Of a stretch of 64,000 bases of DNA, positions 63,482 through 64,000 are shown in pieces. Within the stretch, counting starts at the first letter, position 1, and each line of letters opens with the position of its first letter. The stretch covers positions 1,873,204-1,937,203 of the forward strand of contig CM074818.1 of the NCBI GenBank assembly GCA_037447605.1, read 5' to 3'. Source of the DNA: Zygnema circumcarinatum (lineage: Eukaryota; Streptophyta; Zygnematophyceae; Zygnematales; Zygnemataceae). The notes below the pieces were generated by a model that had not been told where the DNA came from, made no database searches, and worked only from the letters and a program-made list of their open reading frames with translations. Made by a program: the position numbers and the translations under genes.

Positions 63482-64000
63482 ATGGCTTCCGCAGCCGCAG
63501 CTTCCTCCCTGTTGCCGCGTGCTCTTGCATCCACCGGCCGCCATGGCTGCCAGGAATCTCTTCCTTTGCGCTCCTCCTCCTTCACTCCGCTTCCTGCACG
63601 AGCCTTTTCTCGCTCCGCAAAGTTTTTAGGGTTGTCAGGGGCTCGCCCTATTGGGAGGTTCGCAGACATTGTAGCTCTGGTGAGGAGGCAGGAAAGCTTA
63701 GAGAAATTTCTTTCGAAGATTGCTTTTTCTTGCTTTGAGTGCAATGCTGCTGCAGAAGCAGGAGCAGAGAGCATTTGATTGTCTTATCCCTTACATTATA
63801 TCTCATCACTGCTTCTTTTGAGACTTTTCATGATGTTTTTAACTGCTTGCCTCCGCTTGTTTCTCTCCTATGGAAAGAAAGTATCCGGAAACACCTCAGG
63901 ATGCTGCCTCTCCATTGAATTGATAGCTCTTAGTATCCCGTAAAGGAATGTTAAAATATATCATTTAATATATAATATCATTCCTATGCAGTTTCAAGCA
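63482..64000 (+). CDS. First exon of a gene with an organelle transit-peptide-like N-terminus (truncated)
   Basis: From ATG 63482 the exon encodes MASAAAASSLLPRALAST, then Ser/Arg/Pro-rich residues and ARAFSRSAKFLG, poor in acidic residues: a plastid or mitochondrial targeting pattern. CTG/GTGAGG at 63680 is an in-phase donor, so the exon would be 63482-63679 (66 residues); reading on gives a stop at 63777. The rest lies in the intron or beyond the window, so the mature protein cannot be named. A GA run (63452-63470) precedes the ATG. Confidence 0.6.

Overview
The window is nuclear DNA of a green-lineage eukaryote, most likely a streptophyte alga or seedless land plant. The evidence is an NPH3-type BTB protein, a cytosolic plant-type glutathione reductase, a SINA-type E3 ligase, gamma-tubulin complex component 4 (GCP4), a Ty1/copia element primed by initiator tRNA-Met, TTTAGGG-like intronic repeats, and GT-AG introns full of GA/CT microsatellites. 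Species cannot be fixed from sequence alone. All exon coordinates are manual reconstructions from reading frame, splice signals and family resemblance; no search was run. || Layout. 0-4 kb (-): 3' part of a long coiled-coil gene with many short exons. 5.27-6.13 kb: assembly gap. 6.1-7.4 kb (-): ubiquitin-like domain plus a Cys/His-rich RING-like domain, cut by the gap. 10.7-12.5 kb (+): F-box gene. 14.7-21.8 kb (-): complete 16-exon glutathione reductase with a ~500 bp (GA)n tract in one intron. 23.2-29.5 kb (-): RPAP3-like TPR co-chaperone whose introns are filled with minisatellites and telomere-like repeats. 29.5-31.3 kb: divergent promoter region carrying a 501 bp TIR element and dense GTAC motifs. 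31.3-36.5 kb (+): one 5.2 kb open frame for a secreted, low-complexity, sequon-rich protein. 36.75-37.7 kb (+): small multipass membrane protein. 38.5-39.3 kb: two small DNA transposons. 40.0-47.5 kb (+): NPH3/BTB gene split by a full-length copia element inserted in antisense with a 5 bp target duplication and LTRs that look identical. 48.9-50.8 kb: a hAT-like element holding a second, foldback-type element, both with perfect 8 bp target duplications. 51.0-52.6 kb (+): SINA-like E3 ligase directly downstream. 54.6-62.6 kb (-): complete GCP4 gene. 63.5 kb to the end (+): first exon of a gene with an organelle-targeting-like N-terminus. || The host genes are dispersed housekeeping functions (redox, chaperone/polymerase assembly, microtubule nucleation, ubiquitination, signalling) and do not form a pathway. 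The most informative content is the transposon record: recent copia disruption of an NPH3 gene, a nested hAT/foldback pair resolved by a paralogous empty site, and a recurrent small-TIR family seen three times.
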